A stretch of DNA of 64,000 nt. Source: Dimorphilus gyrociliatus (Eukaryota; Annelida; Polychaeta; Dinophilidae). Positions 27,312 to 38,491 of this stretch are shown in pieces. The stretch covers positions 1,634,422 to 1,698,421 of the forward strand of contig CAJFCJ010000002.1 of assembly GCA_904063045.1 (NCBI GenBank), given 5' to 3'. The notes under the pieces are model-generated. The model was not told the DNA's origin. It did not search any database and worked only from the letters and a program-made list of their open reading frames with translations. Each line of letters opens with the position of its first letter. The first letter of the stretch is position 1. Made by a program: the position numbers and the translations under genes.

Positions 27312-29711
27312 ATGGCACCTCAATCTCAAGCGGACAAGCTTGGTAACCTGTTAAAGTGGTGTCAAATACAAACCAGAGGATACGAGAAATATGGGGTTAA
27401 CGTAAAGAATTTTACAACGTCGTTTAAAAATGGTATGGCTTTTTGTGCCATGATTCACAACTATGGACCGGATTTAATGTAAGTTGTCTAATATAACCAA
27501 TTAGTTTTAAAATACTAAGACAATATAAAATTAAATTCTAATAGGAGAGAGTGTATTTGGTCACGAACTCTTTTCTTTTTATAGAATTGTTGATAATACT
27601 ACTGTATTTTTAATCTATAATGTTATCTGTATTATTTACTTTTAATGCTATTAAAGATGCTAATTAATATCACGTTTTATTCTTCTTTTTTAACTTATTC
27701 AGCAATATGGAGGAACTTAATCCAGATGATGTTTTCTACAATAATCATCTTGCATTTACAGTTGGCTTTACTCATTTCAATATACCGCAGTATTTAGAAG
27801 CCGAAGATATGGTTGCTATGAGAGTTCCGGACAGATTATGTATTATTACCTATATATCGGGCATGTATAAAGAATTAGCTAAGAGAGAGAAACAAACTGC
27901 TAAAACACCTATAAAAAAGACTCCTAGTGATGAAGTAAAATCAAATATATCCAATAAACCTGTGCGTCCTACTGCAAGTACCGAAAGCAATTGTTCTCGT
28001 TGTAGGCATTGTTCGAAATCTGTAGAGTTTCTTATCGAAAGAGCTTTCAGCAACGGCGTTTTGTATCATAGGAGGTGTTTATCGCAAAAAAATCGAGAAA
28101 ATTTGACATTCGTTGGAACGAAAACCAGCTCTGATCCAGTTAGCGCAACAAAGCCGATAGTGAGTACTTCTATCGTAACCTCCTCTACCTCAAACGTTAC
28201 AAGTCATAGGAAACCCGATGTTATAATAGACCAAAATTCTAAGAAATTCGATTCCAAAGCTGATCATAATTCCAGAAAACCAGATATTTTAAAAGAACAA
28301 GATTTTAGGAAACCGTCTGCGAACATTGCCGATAGTAAGAGTAAAGTTTTAACCAGCACGATTCACCATCGCATAAACAATACTAGTCAGTCAAAACCAA
28401 ATGACAATTTACAACATGGGCTTAAACATGACTCAAAACCAACACCATCAGCTAGTGAAGAAGGAAAATTTCAACCAATATCCCCCAATAATCGCACAGG
28501 AAGTGTGGTATCACCGGAAGGGTTAAAAATTTTTAAACCACTCAATCGTGTTGAAAATCGTGAACAACAACCCACCATAATTCAAAAGTTTCCAACAACG
28601 GTTGGTAATACTACAGGTCCTACGATTATCGGACAGCCGCCCAAAACTAATTTTGGATCTAACAATGGCGTTTGGAAACCAGTTAGACCAAAAGAAAAAA
28701 TTATGAAAGATCCACCAATAAATAGTGTAAGCACAGAAAATAGCTTATCACCGAATGGAAAAGAAAAAACTGTGGATAAACCTCCAGATAGAAAACCCAC
28801 TATAATCGGACATTGTGTTATGAAACCAGTTATTCCTAGAAATAACGTATGTCAAGAATGCGGTAAAATAATATCGAGACCGTTCGAAGAGATAAAAGAA
28901 AATGAGAAATTTTATCATCAGCGATGTTTGAATAAGAAGAGAAAAAATCTCGCCTCGCAGCCAGAGCAAGTTATTGAAGTGGAAAAAGTCCCTAAAAGTC
29001 CTATAAACAACAATAAACAGGAGATTTTACCTCCAAAACCGTTAAGACCACCTAATCCACCAAACTTAAAATTGCACAACAGGCCTATGGAAAGCTACGA
29101 AAATAACCCAGTTAAACCTCCAAGAGGAATACCCGACGTAGTTGATAGTAATCAAAAGAAAACTATCAATACGGAGAAATTAAACGAAAGCGATAAAAAA
29201 TTATTAGAAATTAAGAATCAATTGGATAAACTTGAAGTTAAAGGACGTAGAATTGAAGAATTATATAGAATAGAGGAAACTAAACCATCGGGAAATCCTG
29301 ATGGAATACTTCCAGAATTCCTTTCGGTTATTACCGAAAAGAATGAGCTAGTTAGATTAGAGGAAGATATAATCTATAAGAGAAGAAATGAAGAGTTAGA
29401 AAAGGAACAAAAAGCTTTATTAGAAAAATATTATAAATTAAAAGAGAAATTAGGAGAAGGTAATTATTCAAAATCATTAAAAGAATTAGAAGAGAGAATA
29501 GTTAAAATAGTTGAAGAAAGGAATAGAGTAGTTCAAAATGTAGAAGAAGCAAGGAAGAGAATTTTAGAAGAAGACGAATACGTTCAAACTATGCTCGATT
29601 TAAAATTTAAGGTAAACTGTTGAAATACTAATAATTAATAGAATTATTATAAATTAATAATATACTTTCCATAAACAGGGTGTTGGTGGCCAGGAAAGAT
29701 ATATCTCCTAA
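27312..29711 (+). CDS. MICALL: MICAL-like protein (CH, two half-LIM modules, bMERB)
   Basis: Three exons: 27312-27480, about 27703-29612, and a short last exon ending VGGQERYIS at 29711. Domains: a calponin-homology domain at residues 1 to about 110 (LLKWCQIQTRGYEKYGVNVK; SFKNGMAFCAMIHNYGPDLI); a long Pro/Ser/Lys-rich linker; and a C-terminal coiled bMERB domain (INTEKLNESDKKLLEIKNQL onward, with RIEELYRIEE and LSVITEKNELVRLEEDIIYK). The family couples Rab8/10/13/35 GTPases to actin and recycling endosomes. There is no monooxygenase domain, hence MICAL-like. Instead of one normal LIM domain there are two separate CxxC-x18-HxxC modules, CRHC...HRRC near residue 110 and CQEC...HQRC near residue 390, each only the first zinc half of a LIM. 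Paralogue 1 versus 2 cannot be assigned. Confidence 0.87.
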
Positions 29712-29855
29712 TTTTTAGATTATACTCTTTTTTTTTACTATTAATAATTCAAAGAAAACAAATTTTATATTCAGTATATATATATATATATTTCTTATTA
29801 AGGAAAGACTGCCAGAATATGAAACACAAATAAAGAGTTTTACACAAAGAAAGAG

Positions 29856-29893
<38 letters not shown>

Positions 29894-30682
29894 AACGAAT
29901 GATGAATTTGAGAATAAAATCTCCTTATTCTTTATCTATCTATCTATCTCTCTCTTTCTGTGTGCCTCATAAACAGAAATATAACTATGCAAATTTCAAT
30001 GAACCTTAGATATTTTGTCTAATTTTGGACATTTTAAAGTTATAATAATAAAGTCTATATTCCATATTCTATATTTCTTGTCATGTTTATTTACACGTAT
30101 ATAAGTTAATTAGTTATTAATTGACTAATTATTATAATCAATTACGATATTGCTATTAAATACTGAATTAAATTATATCTTGATGAAATGGATAATAGAT
30201 AAGAACTTTACAATTATTATTCATATTAAAAACCAACGAAAAGTATTTTAGAATGTAATAAAGCCATAAAGAGTATGAATCTATTTTTTTACAAGCAGTA
30301 TTTTTTGCGGTTATAAAAACCTGAAAAGATATAAAAAGATTTTTTTATAGTCTTGTTAAAACTTTTTATTGTTATTCAAGTCCTGTTCTCAATACGTAAA
30401 ATCTTATGGTTTTTATTCACTTTTTCGACAAATTTTTCAGTATTGTCTCATTTAAATGTTCCTAATAGAAGTTCTTAGAATTTAGAATCAACTTTTACAC
30501 TTGAAATATTTAATTTTAAAAGTGATAAAAGAGAAAAACAATCAGTATGGTTATTATCAAAGTCGTTTATAGCTAGCTGTGTTTTTCTGTGGAATTCTAT
30601 ACCATATCAATATCTAAACGGGTGATTCTTTTAAAATGTTGACGTGATAACTTCACATGTTTGATCATATTTTACGCTCATA
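29712..30682. other. Intergenic region MICAL-like/JMJD8
   Basis: Contains TA (29777-29791) and GA microsatellites, a TATC run near 29936, and an AATAAA near 29829. The right half is plain AT-rich sequence. No credible coding frame. Confidence 0.6.
29861..29889. repeat. GA dinucleotide microsatellite
   Basis: About 14 GA units about 150 bp after the MICAL-like stop codon, probably in its 3' untranslated region. Confidence 0.9.
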
Positions 30683-31886
30683 ATGAATCTTTTCGGTAGT
30701 GTCCTGTTACACATTTCTCTTTATTCTCTCGTTTTTAACTTAGATTTAATCGATGAAACATCTGATGGTGGCTGGTAAGAGTTAAGAAATAGCTTTTCTT
30801 ATTTCTTGAGTGATAATGGGGGGTTTTTAGGTCTGATCATTCATATTCCCGATCGCTTTATGTGGAAGAAGGGCCGTGTACAATAGTCAAGAAAAAATAT
30901 AACGATTTATCACAGGATGAATTCATAAAATCGTAAGAAACTTGAAACAATTATCCAATATTTCATTTTTTACTTTGCGGCATAGATACGCATCTGGTAT
31001 AGGACAACCGATCATAATACAAGCTGGAAGTTTTAACAAGGTTTTAATTATTATAAATTAAAATAACAAAAGAAAAAACTTGAAAAGATTAAAGAAAAAA
31101 GTTAATTCAATTATTTTAAACTTTTTTCAGAAATTTCAAGAGATGTGTAAAAAATGTAATCTCATTGAAAAATATGGCGATAAAATAATAGTATTAAGTA
31201 CAGCCAACTCGTATTCGTATAATAAAGGTACAAAGTAAATATATGTGAATAAACAACTAAAGATTAATAAGGACTTTTCGTTGGAAATTAGCTAAAATAA
31301 AATTTTCCGAATACGCTGAAAAGTACGTAAAACAGCAAGATTCGACTATAGAAGGATCAAGTAACGTTTCATCAAATCAAAATTATAATAGTTTTTATAC
31401 TTTGAGTACTTTGATTCTTAGGTACATATTATTGGTTTGGAGATAATAATCATACAGAATGGGCTGAACTCTTTGATATGTATAATCAGCCGCCATATAA
31501 AATTCCAAAGTTAACGGGAGCTTTAAGCTTTGGTGTTGCCGGCGCTTTGACTGGAGTGCCTTTTCACATTCATGGACCAACCTTCGCCGAAACTATTTAC
31601 GGTCGTAAAGTTAGCTGTCCAACTATTATATAACTCTTGCATACAATTACATTAATTTTTCCTTTGATAGCGTTGGTTCCTTTACCCTCCGTCGGCGTCA
31701 CCGCAATTCAACCCTGATTCTACAACTTTACTATGGATACTAGAATCCTATCCAAAATTGGAGGAGGCGGAAAAACCATTAGAATGTACACTAAAACCCG
31801 GAGAAATCTTATTTATTCCTGATAGGTGGTGGCATGCTACATTAAACTTGGATAATGCAGTTTTCATATCTACATTTATGGGATAA
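30683..31886 (+). CDS. JMJD8: JmjC domain-containing protein 8
   Basis: About six exons with short introns, ATG 30683 to TAA 31884-31886. The N-terminus MNLFGSVLLHISLYSLVFNL is a clear signal peptide, fitting JMJD8's known ER-lumenal location. The body follows human JMJD8: DGGWSDHSYSRSLYVEEGPC, IIVLSTANSYSYNK, YYWFGDNNHTEWAELF, ALSFGVAGALTGVPFHIHGP, YGRKRWFLYPPSASP, and PDRWWHATLNLDNAVFISTF. The metal-site region reads H-I-H-G rather than the H-x-D/E of active JmjC hydroxylases; human JMJD8 is also atypical here (HWHG from memory), so catalytic activity is doubtful. The distal His in RWWHAT is kept. No partner can be inferred from its neighbours. Confidence 0.92.
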
Positions 31887-32580
31887 AGAGATTCGTTGAA
31901 AACAAAAGATCTATGCCATCTGTATTCATTTATGAAGAGAATTTTTAGTTGAAAATTTATAATTTATTCTTAATGAAGTCATTATTTATTTATTTAATTA
32001 ATTAAATAAAACAACTATTACAACAATAGCCAATATTGGAAAAGTAGAAGACTACGAACTAATTATTAACCTTTTTACAAATGTATCTTAAGAATATGAT
32101 AGAGGTTTTATATGGAAAATTTTATAAACAAATTGCTGTAAACATAAACAACTTTTCATTCTGACAGTCAAAATCCTAAAAAGAACAATTATAGATTATA
32201 TTTCCTGCAATATGCTCTTCTATATATCGAAATAGAGAATCTTATATTAAGATTTAGTTAATATATATTACTATATTCTAATTTATGTATGTATATAGTA
32301 TATGCTTTTATAGTTATTCTATATACAGTATATACATGTATACATATAGATATATTTTCTGAACTTTTTATGTTTTAATTAGAGACAAAACAACTTTTTT
32401 TTATTAATAAAAGTCTGTTTATGCTTAAAAAGCTAGTTTGACAAATCAGAAACTGATTAGTATTAAGTTTTAATCACGTGATTAAAAGTTTATAGTTTTA
32501 TAGATCTACAATTTCGAACGTTATATTCTCCTCATTTAGGAGATTAGGATAGTAAAGATATAAAGTTGTTTAAAGCAAAA
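31887..32580. other. Intergenic region JMJD8/SLC5
   Basis: AT-rich, with ATTTATTTATTT and TATA-type short repeats. No coding frame or RNA gene recognised. It presumably carries the SLC5 promoter. Confidence 0.6.
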
Positions 32581-35500
32581 ATGTCGAAACATTTCTTTGA
32601 TTGGACTGATTATTTAACAATGTTTACCTTGCTTGCTGCAAGTATTGGAATAGGAATATTCCTAGCTTGTACAGGAGGAAAACAGAAGACTACTAGTGAA
32701 TTTTTACTAGGAGATAGGAAAATGAATCTTATTCCCGTTGCATTATCCTGCATGGTCTCCTATTTATCTGGTATATCTATACTTGGTTACGCTGCCGAAG
32801 TAGCCTACTTTGGAACTCAATTAATGGTTGGAATTTTTGGGCAAATAGTAGGAGGTGTCTTCTGCGCTTTTACCATTGTTCCATTCCTGCATAAGCTTGG
32901 TTATCTAAGTATAAATCAGGTTAAGGATAACTATATCACTTACTTTTGAAATTAATCCAACTTATACTTAAAATCTAGTACTTAGAGGAGAGATATCGGT
33001 CAAAAGTCGTAAAATACATAGGAACTGGAACTCAGATAATTAATGCAGTACGTATTAATATCAGTATTGATATCGATATTAATCCTATTTTAATAACTTT
33101 GTAGCTAGTTCTAAGTGGAATAAGCCTTTTTCCGCCAAGTGTTGCTATACATAGAGGTAAAACATACTATATAACATTCATTCATTTAACACCGTCTATA
33201 AGGCAAATATCTCGAGTAGAATTATTGTATCCTTTTCAGTCACTGGAATAAGTGTATGGTCCTGTGTCGTTATTCTGGGAATTACATGTACATTTTACAC
33301 AACATTAGTAAGAAATTAATCAATAGTTATGCAATAATTACTTAAAGAATAAAGATATCTTCTTTTAAAAAGGGAGGTATCAAAGCTGTAATTTGGACTG
33401 ATGTCATTCAAACAGGATCAATTGTTATCGGTCTCTTAGTGATAAACATCAGGGTGAGTACATATAAATATATACTGTGTATACAGTCACGATAATAAGT
33501 AATTGTTACAACAATGGAGAATGGAATTGTAGATTAAAAAAAGTGCAGATTTAATTCAAACTGAACAGCACAAGAACTGTTACAAAACTGCACAGTGACT
33601 ATTTAGATATCACTATCTTATGTAAGAAAAAGTTTATGCAAATATAAGTTTAATAGGATGAATTGGAAGAGTAGTCCTACTAAGAAAACCAGCTCTAAAT
33701 GGGGGATGTGGACAGACAAACCATCCTTGATTTCTGATAAAATCAGTTGTGTACAGACTGGTATGAGGTCTTGCATTGTCATGCTGTAACATAATCTGTT
33801 TTCCAGGCCTTATCCCATGCAGTCTCCTTCTTAATCTCTTTAGGGTCTCCACAAATGCTATTGAGTTGACTGTTTCACCATAATCCATAAATTCAAGATG
33901 AATTAATCCTGAACAGTCCCAGAAAACTGTACACATCAGTTTTTCAGCTGATTTAGTCATTTTTAGCTTTTTTTCAGGTGGGGATGATGTGTGTTTGTAG
34001 GTTAGGGAAGCCCTCTTTGATTCAGGATCATAGAGATGAACCCAAGATTCATCTCCGGATACTATTTTTTCCAAAAATGCTTCTTTTTTTGCCCTGTGTC
34101 TATCAAGTAGTTCCACGCAATGATTAACCCCTAACCTCTTTTTGATCCTGATAAAGATTATAGGGGATCCATTTAGCACAAATTTTTCTGTATCCCAGCT
34201 CCTTAATCATCTTCCCCACAGTCTCTTGACCAATATCTAAATTTTTGGCAATTGCTCTCTGAGATGTGGTTCGATCTTCCCTGATAAGCCTGTCAACTGC
34301 TTCCTTATTTTGATCTGTTAGAGCTGTCTTTGGACGACCAGATCAAGATTTTTTCTTCCTTTTTCTATTCTGATAACCCGCCTTCTTACTGAAGCTTCTC
34401 TCAGAGTTTCATCCCCAGAATAGCTTTTTAACCTAGTGTGAATATTCTTTGAAGAGGCCTCCTCATGAATTAAGAATGCAATAATTTTTCGCTGATCGGA
34501 ACAGGTAGACATGACTTGTTGTTTGCACCAAAATAATTTCGTAATGGCTTGACAGAACCGAATGAAAGTTTTCACAATGAAAGTTTACAGATTAAGTAAT
34601 ATATTTTGAAAGTACCAATAGTATTAGTTAGGCTGTTTTAAAATTAGAGCAAAACGTGTCATACTTTCAGATCGTACCTAATATATAATAATATATCTGA
34701 AAGAAATTCTCTCATTTCATTTATCTTCCCTTTAAAGGCTTTTCTTGCAGTTGAAAGTTATGATTTAATTATTGAAAGAGTGAAAGCATCCGGAAAAATA
34801 AAATTTTTCGATATCAATCTATCACTGTTAGAAAGATTTACACTACCAGCAACTCTTGTGGCATACTTTACAGTTTCCTTCTTCTTTAACGGATGCTCAC
34901 AAACCGTTGCGCAAAGAATAGCCAGCGTTCCAACTCCTAAAGATGCTAAGAGGTATAATTTTTCATTTTCATTCTTTATTTTCAATAGAAAAAAACGTAA
35001 AAATATAAAATGTAAATAGTTAAAATAAAAATTACGTTAGTTTATTTTAGAAACTATGCAAATTCTATTATTATAAAGAAACGTAAGGAATGTGGGAGTA
35101 TAATTTATACAGTACACAATATATATATCTATGTTTTTTATAATTATAAATACGGAGTAAATTCCGTCCAGAATCTAAGTCTAAACCTTATTTTTACAAG
35201 TGTTTATTTAGCTAAGCTATTCCTTTTGACATTTATACATACCTTCCATTAAAGAATGATCCTATTGTCGGCCATTTCATCAACATTGTGCGTGATACTT
35301 TGCTGCACGGGAGGACTTGCTGCATATTTCTATTACGAATCAATTGGGTGTGATCCTTTACCATCCGGTAAAATTAAGAGTACAGATGAAGTTAATATAA
35401 ACAGTATATATATATACATATATTAATAGATGTATCTATATTTGATATATGAATATATATATATATATATATATATTTATACTATATACGTATACATACT

Positions 35501-36489
35501 TGTTTTATGCTGTTTTTCAATTATAGATACTTATATATTTGGTTGGAGATATATTTGATCAACCATGTATCCTTGGCGTTATTATAACAGTCCTTATTTC
35601 TGGAACTTTAAGGTTTTATCCAACAAAAAATCATCATTAAACAATTTTATATAACCCTTTGCAAACTTTAGCAATAATTCATCGGCAATGAGTAGTATTT
35701 CGGCTATTGTTTGGAATGATATTCTTATGAAATTCTTTTCTAGAGTAACTGAAAAGACTAAAGCTTTGATTAACAAGTTAATAGTTGTCATTTGTGGTGT
35801 TTTGGCAATATTGATGGGTATAACATTTTCATACTTGAAAGGAACTTTACTTAAGAATACTATTACATTTATGAGTATTACTTGGTTGCCTATATGCTCA
35901 TTTCCATTGGCAGGAGCCTTTTTCCCTTTTATATCATCTAGAGTTTGTATTTGGTCACCATTTGAGATAATAGATAATAAATTCTTTTTTTTTTATTATA
36001 GTCTATATTATTGGCAAATTTCCTTAGTTGCGCATTCATTTCTTGGATTTCATTGGGTTCTTTTTTCAACGCAACTCAATCTAAGCCGATAACTTTTAGT
36101 ACGACAAATTGTACTAATTATACAGAGCCTACAATATCATCATTCCTTAATGAAACCACATTCGACGACAGGTTTTTGTCTATAAATTCAATTTAATTTC
36201 TATTTTATTATCAAAAGATAAATAGGTCGATAGTTCAGAAATACTTTTACGGAATATCCTATATTTGGTACCCGGCACTAGGTCTTAGTACAACTATAAT
36301 TTTAGCCCTCCTCTTCTCGATAATCCCTTGTACGTTAATCTTTACTATATTAATTTAATTAAAATGCTTAACCGAGTATGTTTGATATTGATAAAAGTGA
36401 TGAGAGATAGGAAAGTTGAAAAGAAATACGTAATATCCTGGGTAAGAAGATTCATTAAAGACTATGATGAAGAAGTCCCACTAAAATAG
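32581..36489 (+). CDS. SLC5-family sodium/solute symporter (SMVT/SMCT-like)
   Basis: About a dozen exons. ATG at 32581 gives MSKHFFDWTDYLTMFTLLAA. The next stretch, TSEFLLGDRKMNLIPVALSC then MVSYLSGISILGYAAEVAYF, is the SLC5 helix 1-2 signature. Later exons give LEERYRSKVVKYIGTGTQII, VTGISVWSCVVILGITCTFY, GGIKAVIWTDVIQTGSIVIG, NGCSQTVAQRIASVPTPKDA, and NNSSAMSSISAIVWNDILMK, the last matching the SSxSSxxNA Na+-site helix region of the family. The tail KKYVISWVRRFIKDYDEEVP ends at TAG 36487-36489. Predicted as a roughly 13-helix plasma-membrane transporter for a vitamin, monocarboxylate or similar anion. The substrate cannot be told from sequence and the orthologue group (SLC5A5/6/8/12 clade) is a guess. 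The 1,284-nt intron 33454-34737 contains a mariner remnant. Confidence 0.82.
33482..34681 (-). mobile_element. Degenerate mariner-family transposon
   Basis: A transposase-derived block inserted antisense in an SLC5 intron. The right end reads, on the minus strand, TTAGGTACGATCTGAAAGTA, starting like known mariner terminal repeats and flanked by TA. A possible left repeat, ACGATAATAAGTAATTG at 33490, shares ACGAT at the same offset and resembles mariner ends, but the match is weak. The length of about 1.2 kb suits the family. The ends are uncertain, especially the left. Confidence 0.7.
33634..34575 (-). pseudogene. Mariner transposase, frameshifted
   Basis: Reading leftward from 34575, an N-terminal helix-turn-helix region is followed by a frame break near 34340. 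The next frame gives GRPKTALTDQNKEAVDRLIR and LGYRKICAKWIPYN. A second break near 34150 leads into the catalytic part, with VSGDESWVHLYDPESKRASL and IMLQHDNARPH holding the first two acidic residues of the D,D34D triad. The expected third acidic motif after CPHPPF is disrupted by a further frame change. At least three lesions make it non-functional as it stands. Confidence 0.8.
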
Positions 36490-37165
36490 TGATGAAAAGA
36501 GAAAAGATACTACTCATCCTATAATAGAAATCATATAGATAAAAAGAAATTTGATAGAAAAAGCAATTCGAAAGAAGAATAATAATTCTCACATAAGAAA
36601 GCAATTTTGTGTGGATAAAGATATAACCTTGAAATTCTTTTACAAACAAATCCGATATTGTTTGTTACTTTCGAAATTGATGGAAATTTCGTAATATTAA
36701 GAATTTTTTTGTATAAATGTTTACTTCCGGCTATATAGGAGTGGTTTTTATGATTTATATAAATTTTCAGTGTTTGATTTCTGTTATATATTGACTTTAT
36801 CTTTTTGTTTTTTCTCAAAGAAACATATATACTTATAAATATAACATTACCAAATCCTAATATAAGGATGAAAAACAATAAAGATCTACATAAGGTAAAG
36901 AGATATAAGTATGATTGATGTTAGGAAAAGAAGAAGGAGAAAGAGTAACATTTAAAAGAGATAAACTCTTTTCTTTCAGTGAATATTTTGTTAAATAAAT
37001 ACCTAAGAGGGAGAGAGATAGTATAAAATTACAAATGTATTTTTACAATGGTTGCCAGATGTTTATGAAATTCTACAAGTATATATAGAACGGTTAATTC
37101 AACAACGCAATAGTTCCAAGGTTTGTCCAATACGAGGAAGTTGTGGGAATAAAAACTATCCAATT
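36490..37165. other. Intergenic region with weak minus-strand frame
   Basis: Mostly AT-rich. A minus-strand open stretch at 36531-36878 begins with a hydrophobic segment (ILGFGNVIFISIYVSLRKNK) that looks like a membrane helix followed by basic residues, but it has no ATG, and the rest is unlike any family I know. It also includes ACTTCCGG at 36723-36730. I do not call a gene here. Confidence 0.4.
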
Positions 37166-37498
37166 ATGAAATATTTTCTGGTGTTTATTGGGGTTGTATT
37201 CTTCATTTCTGCAGTTGTTGATTCTACTGGGAGGAAGAGGAGATTTTCACCACTCTCATCTTGTCTTTTTAAGGGAATTATTTTCAGGAGAGGCGACAGA
37301 ATCCGTTTTGGAGATGATCTTATTGAATGTAAATTCAATGGCTTTTATTCTTATTTTGTAAAAGTTACAGAAGAAGAAAGTTCTGGTGAAGTTGACAGAC
37401 CAAACTGTCCTGTTCCAAGTTGTATGTATCCCTATCAAGCCATATATATGGCTAACGGATGCGAAGAATGCAGAGTCGTACTTGAATATTATAAATAG
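37166..37498 (+). CDS. Small secreted cysteine-rich protein
   Basis: A 110-residue single-exon frame. I chose the ATG at 37166 because it opens directly into a signal peptide, MKYFLVFIGVVFFISAVVDS; the open frame further upstream has no ATG. The mature part has a basic stretch GRKRRF (possible furin-type site) and six cysteines: one in SSCLFKG, one in LIECKF, two in NCPVPSC, two in NGCEEC. The G-D-R-I-R-F-G-D-D-L-I-E-C segment and the CPVPxC spacing recall single von Willebrand type C domains, which usually have eight cysteines, so the assignment is tentative. Probably extracellular. An AATAAA lies about 105 nt after the stop. Confidence 0.65.
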   Translation: MKYFLVFIGVVFFISAVVDSTGRKRRFSPLSSCLFKGIIFRRGDRIRFGDDLIECKFNGFYSYFVKVTEEESSGEVDRPNCPVPSCMYPYQAIYMANGCEECRVVLEYYK

Positions 37499-38222
37499 AA
37501 CGCTGATGGAATATCTTTTATTAAGCGATGAATAACAGAAGTAAGAAAAGATGCTTGAATAATGACTTTTGAACTTTTTTTATATTGAGAATTCATGATC
37601 TGAATAAATAAATAGTTTGCTATAAGAAATTGAGAGAAAGACAAAGTAATTAGTTTCTAAGATATGCAAATTGAATGACGTTAGCAGACGTAAAAATAGT
37701 AAAACATTCGGGTGTGTTCTCTCCTAAAACACACTCGCTTTTAAATGTTTAACACATGGAAGATATAAAAACACGCCTGAGAACGAAAACATTACATCAT
37801 TCTCCTCTTTAAAGATAATTAACTTAATTAAATGATATATACAAGTACTTATTAATTAATAATTAATTATCCAATCTCTAAAATTCGTGAAATCCCCTCC
37901 TATTCTTTAGCTTTGCGCTTTCTCTTTTTTAACTATATTAGTGTGACTGTTGATTAATTATAACATCTTATATTCTGTTGCTAATACATATATGAATTAT
38001 TGAACCATCTTTTATCTATTTATTTAATTGAATACTAATTAATTAGCTTGATTAATGCATAAAGAGAGGATAATCAAATCTTTAGACGCAATATTTCTCT
38101 CTAAATAACGTAAATTGAATTTTAAAATTGCGTTTACTGTTAGTAATCTTGAAAGATTACTTTGACCAATTAATACCCTGCCACGTGATACAAGAAACTA
38201 GCCAATAGGCGAATAGAGAAGA

Positions 38223-38257
<35 letters not shown>

Positions 38258-38491
38258 GAGGGGATAAAGAGTACAAGAGCGAACAAATGAGTGAAGGAGA
38301 GACGGAGCGAGAAGCGTATATAAAGTCTGTCGTAAGCGCGTATATGAGCACTTACAACTTGTGGGAGGCTTAGAGTCACAAAGTGAGAGAAAGATTATCG
38401 TAAAAGCGGGGAGTGTATCTATGCACTTAAGAACTGTGGATATTTGGAAAAGAAAATTGTTTATTACGGAGAAGCTACATAAAAAACAAAA
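37499..38491. other. Upstream region of NHLH gene
   Basis: About 1 kb with no coding frame. It holds AATAAA at 37603-37608 for the preceding gene, TTAATTAAT-rich stretches around 37850-38050, a 27-bp GA tract (38228-38254), and the core promoter listed separately. Confidence 0.6.
38182..38325 (+). promoter_or_regulatory. NHLH promoter: E-box, CCAAT box, GA tract, TATA box
   Basis: Within 145 bp there are, in order, CACGTG (38182-38187), GCCAATAGG (38201-38209), a GA microsatellite (38228-38254) and TATATAAAG (38317-38325). The TATA element is about 170 bp before the start codon. A perfect TATA box is rare near the other genes here. All four elements are seen; their use is inferred. Confidence 0.65.

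Noticed and set aside
28582-28969. Antisense hydrophobic frames in the MICAL-like gene
   Set aside because: Arise from the Lys/Pro/Glu-rich linker read backwards.
33220-33236. GTATCCTTTT, resembling a U12-type donor
   Set aside because: It is the pyrimidine tract of an ordinary acceptor ending TTTTCAG before the VTGISVWS exon of the SLC5 gene.
37052-37165. Upstream extension of the secreted cysteine-rich frame
   Set aside because: The extension begins at a TTG, not ATG, and would bury the signal peptide.
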